64,000 bases of DNA from Pyrrhoderma lamaoense (lineage: Eukaryota > Basidiomycota > Agaricomycetes > Hymenochaetales > Hymenochaetaceae), in NCBI GenBank assembly GCA_002794735.1, contig NBAZ01000018.1, forward strand, positions 62,001 through 126,000, read 5' to 3'. The notes under the pieces were generated by a model. It saw only the letters and a list, made by a program, of their open reading frames with translations. It made no database searches and had not been told where the DNA came from. Positions 59,398-64,000 of the stretch are shown here, piece by piece. The first letter of the stretch is position 1; every line of letters starts with the position of its first letter. The position numbers were made by a program, and so were the translations under genes.

Positions 59398-62300
59398 CTA
59401 CCTTCGGCGTGCCTTCATGATCGTCACTGAATTGCTGATCCTGCTGAATTTTAATAGCTGCAACCTTGTTAACGAGATGGCACTTTCAATGTCGCTGCAT
59501 CTATTGATAGTAGATTCGTCGGCCTCGGGAAGTTGGCTCGTATTAAGTTGAGACGATCCCTGACCCGATTGTCTGGGAGGGTGCTGCTGTCCCTGGGGTT
59601 GATTTGTTCGCTTCCCACCCTTGGGATTAAAGAGTTCTGCAGATGTTTTGGGAGGAGGTCTCTCGAATCCATGGTCATCGTCCTCTAGTCTACTAGAAGA
59701 CTGGTGGTTGAATAGAGCAGTTCCAACTCCATTTACTTGAGTATTCCCATGGACAAGCGTTCGTGCTGTAAGATTGGAATTATTCCATGCCCCAGCTACT
59801 GGAGGTTTCCTTTCCGAAGAAACTGGACCATTTGAAAGGGGCGGAAAGTCGGTAGATTGTAAGAATATAGGAGCAAGTTGCTGTGGTGCAGACTGATTTT
59901 GAAGGGAACCTTGGTTCGGATTACGGGTTGATATATTACGTGAATGGTCATGGCGACTTCGAGGGGGATGCAAGCCTTGATGAGCTTTAAGCCCTGCTGC
60001 CCAGTCTGGACGTGCAGGAAGTGGATGCTTAGCAGTAGATGGATGCTGCAGACCTAATGAAGAGGAGGAACTTGTTGAAGATGACTGATTTAATAAAGGG
60101 CGTGACGAAAGTATATGCCAAGATTACACCTTTAGTAACGCAATCAAAAAGAACTTTTGATTAGTGATATACTTACCGCAGTTGATGCCGTCTCATCGCC
60201 TGGTGTTCTATGACCAGAGCTGACGGATGAAGCCCCAGAAGTTCGCCTCACAGAACTCAATCGCGGGCCAACTGTTTCTCCGTTGATACTGTGATTCAGG
60301 TTTGGCCCTCTATTAGCATTCGAGCCGCCTGACTGAACACTAATTCCTGGACTATAGCTCCAAGAACCACGGGAAGAGGGTACACCTCGCTTATTTCCTC
60401 CATTAATGTGATGGATACTGCCATGACCATTGCTACTTCCACCACTACTGGTATGTCTTGACAACGATGGGGATTGAGCCCCATTGAAGTTTGATACATC
60501 ATTCGCAGGTGGATCAGTTACTTGGCCGTTCCTTGGTAAGGGATCGTGACGGGGTGCTGGCTGTGACTGCGGGCTAGTAACAGGCGGAGGAGGAGGAGAC
60601 TGGAAGTAAGGAGGATAACCGGGATACTGAACAGCCCCGGAGATTGCACATATGATGGGTATTGATGGGGATAGTGAGGATGTGGTCCTTGTACCATAGG
60701 GTGACCCTGAGCATTTGGTGGGCGTCCATCCGCTGGAGTGAAGGGGGGAGGTACCATGTGTGGCATCCATCCGTAAGGAGGCGAACCCATAAAGGGAGTG
60801 GGGTGGTGAGGATATTCGTCTGCCACTCCATTGGATGGACTGGTAGGATCCGAGCTAGAATGAGACGGTTGCTGGGAGGGAGTCATGAACGGGTAATGAG
60901 GGAAATACTGGTAAGGCGCAACATAGTGCTGCCCGGGAGATGTTACCGGGCCAGTGACCGGCGGAGGATATGCGTACACAGGAAATGAAGGCGGCAGATA
61001 GCCAGTCGGAGGAGGTAGATATGAACCAGGATTGTAGGACTGGGGTGTTGACGCCGCATTATACACAGATGGGTAGGGGAGAGCAGGGGAAGTTGTTCCT
61101 GATGTATGCCCACTGTTCGCTCCGTAGCTATTGTACACAGAAGAGTTGGACCGAAATGATCGTATTGAATCAGCAGAACTCAAACCAGAGTCGCCGCCTC
61201 TTCTATGGCCATTGGGAATTGAACCTTCGCTCTCCGTTGGCACTGTGCTAACACAATCTTCGTTATCGCTGCAATCACCCGCCCCGCCGCTTTGTGAGCC
61301 TGAGCCCGACCCAGAGACAAGACTTAGTGTGGATGACGAAGCACTCTTATCTCGTTCTTTTGCTCTCTCCTTCTCTTCGTCAAAGCCCATGAATATGCGG
61401 TTTCGTGCTTCATTATATGCCGCTTCGCGCTCCGCGATGGTTTTATGTTTTTTACTAGTAGTGCTTCTACTACCCATGCTACCTGTTTCTGATGGATCTG
61501 GATCGGAGAGATCGCCCTCTTCCCCGGCAACAGAGCCAGGACGGGACATAGACGACTTCTGCCGGCGTCTATCTAACTCAGAACGACGCATAATTTTGAA
61601 AGTTGGATGCTGAGTGGGTTCTGCAGGCACAAGTTCTGATATACGTCTGAGTGGTCTGTAAATTCTTTAGCAAAACTGCTTAAGATCATCTACAACAGAA
61701 AATACTCACATTCTACTTTCTAAACTAATGGCAACGGTCATTTCACGGTTATTTCCAGGCCTTTCCCGGGAACTGGGGTCGTTCTCAGGGGCAAGTCTGT
61801 AGTAAGCCGCACATCTATGGACTAAAAGTCTTTGATACTGGTTTTCTGGATACAATGCGATTCGTGTTCTGGAGCTTGAGATATGATAATAGCAAAGAAT
61901 TTACATGATAATAAGTCATATATAACTTAAGAAAAAACTAGCTCGCCAACCACGACGACAGTAGCCGATAGACAACTCACTTTTTCTCCTTGATGAGTGC
62001 TTCCATTTGTTCTCCTAGCTTCAAGACGAATAGTCTATCTTTGCTCTTCAGAGCCTCAAGAATCTGAGCATCAACGTCTGGTGTGGAAGATCCACTGCAC
62101 TCTGCACTGCCATCACCATGCTGCGACCCATCACCTACGCATTGCGCAAATGATGGCTGGGTCGAGGTCGTGGATGCAGATGCCACGTCAGAGAGTTTAT
62201 CCATGATACAGATATCCAGATTGTTTAAAGGCAGAACGTCGATGGAAGTCGCACGAGATGAGGATTGAATTGCTGCATCTTGCACCGCGGCCTGCTTTGG

Positions 62301-62448
62301 CGAAGTACAAACTTGAATTCCGTCTATATTCAATATATCATATATTCAATACAATTTTATTGTCAGTATCTTTTGGTATATAGCAGATAGGATAAAGGTG
62401 AGATTAGCTTTAAAGCTCACGAGACTACATACCTCGCGACATGATCAT
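59398..62448 (-). CDS. R3H-SUZ domain RNA-binding protein (R3HDM/encore type)
   Basis: This is a cytoplasmic RNA-binding regulator by family; the targets are unknown. A short first exon (MIMSRD or MSRD, start 62448 or 62442) is followed by an N-terminal low-complexity part. The R3H domain spans an intron: LEALKSKDRLFVLKLGEQME, KEKKTRIALYPENQYQ, then RLLVHRCAAYYRL with the R-x3-H motif. SUZ motifs follow: HPTFKIMRRSELDRR, then EREAAYNEARNRIFMGF. The rest is disordered and rich in Ser, Pro, Tyr and Gln (many PPY/YPP words, 60500-61200). It includes a C-terminal part with NPKGGKRTNQPQGQQ. One frame break is at the C4 run 60635-60638; one extra base joins QSPG-AVQYPGYPP. An intron follows TASTA (60180). 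The 3' end is uncertain: another frame near 59450 reads HLVNKVAAIKIQQDQQF and would stop at about 59350. Confidence 0.85.
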
Positions 62449-62956
62449 TGAATTAAGCTGCAAGTGTTGTAGTTGATACGCTTCGTTTTACTGTGTTCAC
62501 AGGAAATAGAGAAATAATATTAATTTTTTCACTTTAGGGAGATACAGAGCTACCGCAACATCACTTCGCAGCAGAGTCTTATAAGAAAGATGACGGAGTT
62601 GAAGACAAAGTATGGGTACGACACAAAGTGCTCAATAGTAACAGCCTCGAGTCGGCAATGGCCGGCCCTAATTTTGTTATATAGAAATAATTTAATAGAT
62701 GTATTCAAATTATTACCCAAGCAGCTTTGTCAACTCAAGGTATAAAATCCATTTCTTATAACTTAATACTACAGTACACAGAGCAATATTGACATAGCAA
62801 GCGAATTAGAAGAATAACACTAGATCCAAAGGTTTTTTCGGGTTGTTGTCATTATTTATAGACTTGAAGGATATAATACTTGGTAGATATTGAAGCTCAG
62901 ACTAAAATGCCAGTACATTCAGTTTGTGCAATCATTTATTTAAAAAGTACTACTAC
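62449..62956. other. Intergenic spacer between the R3H-SUZ gene and the amino ac transporter
   Basis: This is a short AT-rich spacer. It must contain the R3H-SUZ promoter and the transporter's 3' UTR. Nothing else is seen. Confidence 0.4.
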
Positions 62957-64000
62957 TCACCAAAAAATCATGATTAATACACCATAAACTGCGAGAGCAA
63001 GTGCACTCCAGTTCAATGGCTTCCCGACGCTCGCATCATCCCGGGTGAGCTGGTTTATAAATATATTATTGTTAAATAATCATCATAAATAAGGACATTA
63101 CCCACCTTCCAGAAAAAGAGTCCGGGTAGTATAAAGGATATAGTTGTCGATCCTGTGGAGCCAACAAAAGATAAAACTAATTGTATTACAAAGGACTCAG
63201 CGATGTAACACAAAGCAGCCACATATGAATATATACCTAATTTTAGATCGTCTAAAAAGAAGGCTGCAGTGAACCCCAGTGCGATTATAGAAGACGTCAG
63301 AATGACATGTTTCGCAAAGCTCATTTCATGGGGGCCATGTTCATCAATTATATCACTCTCGTCGTCGTCTGTGAAAGGTTTATGGTTGACTAGATGGCTG
63401 CTATCGTGGAACACCTTGTCGAGACAATTTCGACACGGATGCACCTGCAATGGGTAAGAAAACAAAACTAATATAACGATAGCTAGTTGGCCAACGGCTA
63501 TAAAAAGAGATGTTGATGGATACATTGCGATTATATTGTCACGGACCTAAACAAAATTATCTGTCACCTAGTTTGATAACGAAGTCCCTTTAACTTACAT
63601 TAGAGCCAAAAGTCAAGTAACCAAAGATAGCAACGATTTCATAGGTTATTGTTGCAGACCCTATCGCACTTCCAATAACAACATTCATACGTCTCTGATT
63701 GTTAGCTGCGAGCTCATTGTAGATGGGGAAAAGCTGAATTAAAGTCAGATTTACTTTTAAAAGCGAAACGGTTCTAGTCACGTACATTCTGAGAGCATGT
63801 GAAAGCAAAGACTTGGACCGGGAATGTTGTGATGAAGCCTGAAGTGAAGTTAATAAGATAAACTTCACCACGTTCGGGAGATCCCTCCAATGGGCTGAAA
63901 TAGCATGAAATAACGATCAAAACAAGGTATGCTGTATATGAGTTAGAAAGTTGAAAGGTTTGGGACATTGTATATATTTATAGTCCAACATACCAACAGA
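62957..64000 (-). CDS. Vacuolar-type amino acid transporter (AVT/SLC38 family), 5' end outside the window
   Basis: By family it is a proton-coupled amino acid carrier, probably in the vacuolar membrane like yeast Avt5/Avt6. Visible exons are the last few nt before a GTATGT donor at about 63993, then about 63894 down to 63787, and one from about 63733 to 63601. Then comes one from about 63546 to 63109, and the final exon ending TGA at 62957. Recognisable parts are GFITTFPVQVFAFTCSQN, LFPIYNELAANNQRRM (the AAAP-family block before helix 8), ITYEIVAIFGYLTFGSN, VRDNIIAMYPSTS, VLFSYPLQVHPCRN and SFVGSTGSTTISFILPGLFF. The C-terminus is NWSALALAVYGVLIMIFW. A hydrophilic loop (KPFTDDDESDIIDEHGP) sits between helices. 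Roughly the second half of the protein is in the window and no frame break is needed. Confidence 0.88.

Noticed and set aside
60144..60770. A second 208-codon frame as a separate gene inside the R3H-SUZ gene
   Set aside because: It is the continuation of the R3H-SUZ protein after the break in the C4 run at 60635-60638, not a separate gene.

Overview
The window looks like a scaffold piece from a filamentous basidiomycete, most likely an Agaricomycete. Genes are interrupted by many short introns (mostly about 50-75 nt) with GTRNGT donors and CTAAC/CTAAT-like branch sites. Recognisable fungal proteins are Far1/Ste5-type and Zds1-type proteins, RPB4, COX8, a CFEM protein and Ccc2. There is also a single-pass surface protein family that I know from Agaricomycete genomes, where it carries no assigned function. 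No species is assigned.

Layout. 0.7-19.1 kb is an accessory-like region. It holds five paralogues of the membrane family (at 0.8, 4.2, 7.6, 12.6 and 17.6 kb), interleaved with a glycerol kinase (9.7-11.9 kb) and a metallophosphoesterase (15.3-16.4 kb). 20.2-36.5 kb is a housekeeping and signalling block: GH47 alpha-mannosidase, RNA polymerase II subunit RPB4 converging on tRNA pseudouridine synthase PUS1, a RING-PH-VWA Far1/Ste5-like scaffold, a Zds1-like PP2A regulator and mitochondrial COX8. 37.7-44.9 kb is a tandem array of three paralogous, atypical protein kinases on the minus strand. 46.2-63 kb holds a CFEM GPI-type protein, an F-box/LRR-like protein, a Ccc2 copper P-type ATPase, an MFS transporter, an R3H-SUZ RNA-binding protein and, cut by the window end, an AVT/SLC38-type amino acid transporter.

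A caution for every gene model: about 20 places need a single-base length change to keep a conserved frame. Most sit in or beside a run of one base, and they occur even in essential genes (RPB4, CCC2). The simplest reading is residual homopolymer-length sequencing error rather than gene decay. I therefore call the broken genes as CDS and state each break. One lesion is different: a base-substitution nonsense codon in the first membrane-family copy.

The most interesting items are the five-copy receptor-like family with a conserved PPxY-like tail, the triplicated kinases with a conserved C-x5-C-x4-C insert in the N-lobe, a probable three-nucleotide microexon in PUS1, and several GC-AG introns. 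No tRNA, rRNA, transposon or CRISPR array was recognised.
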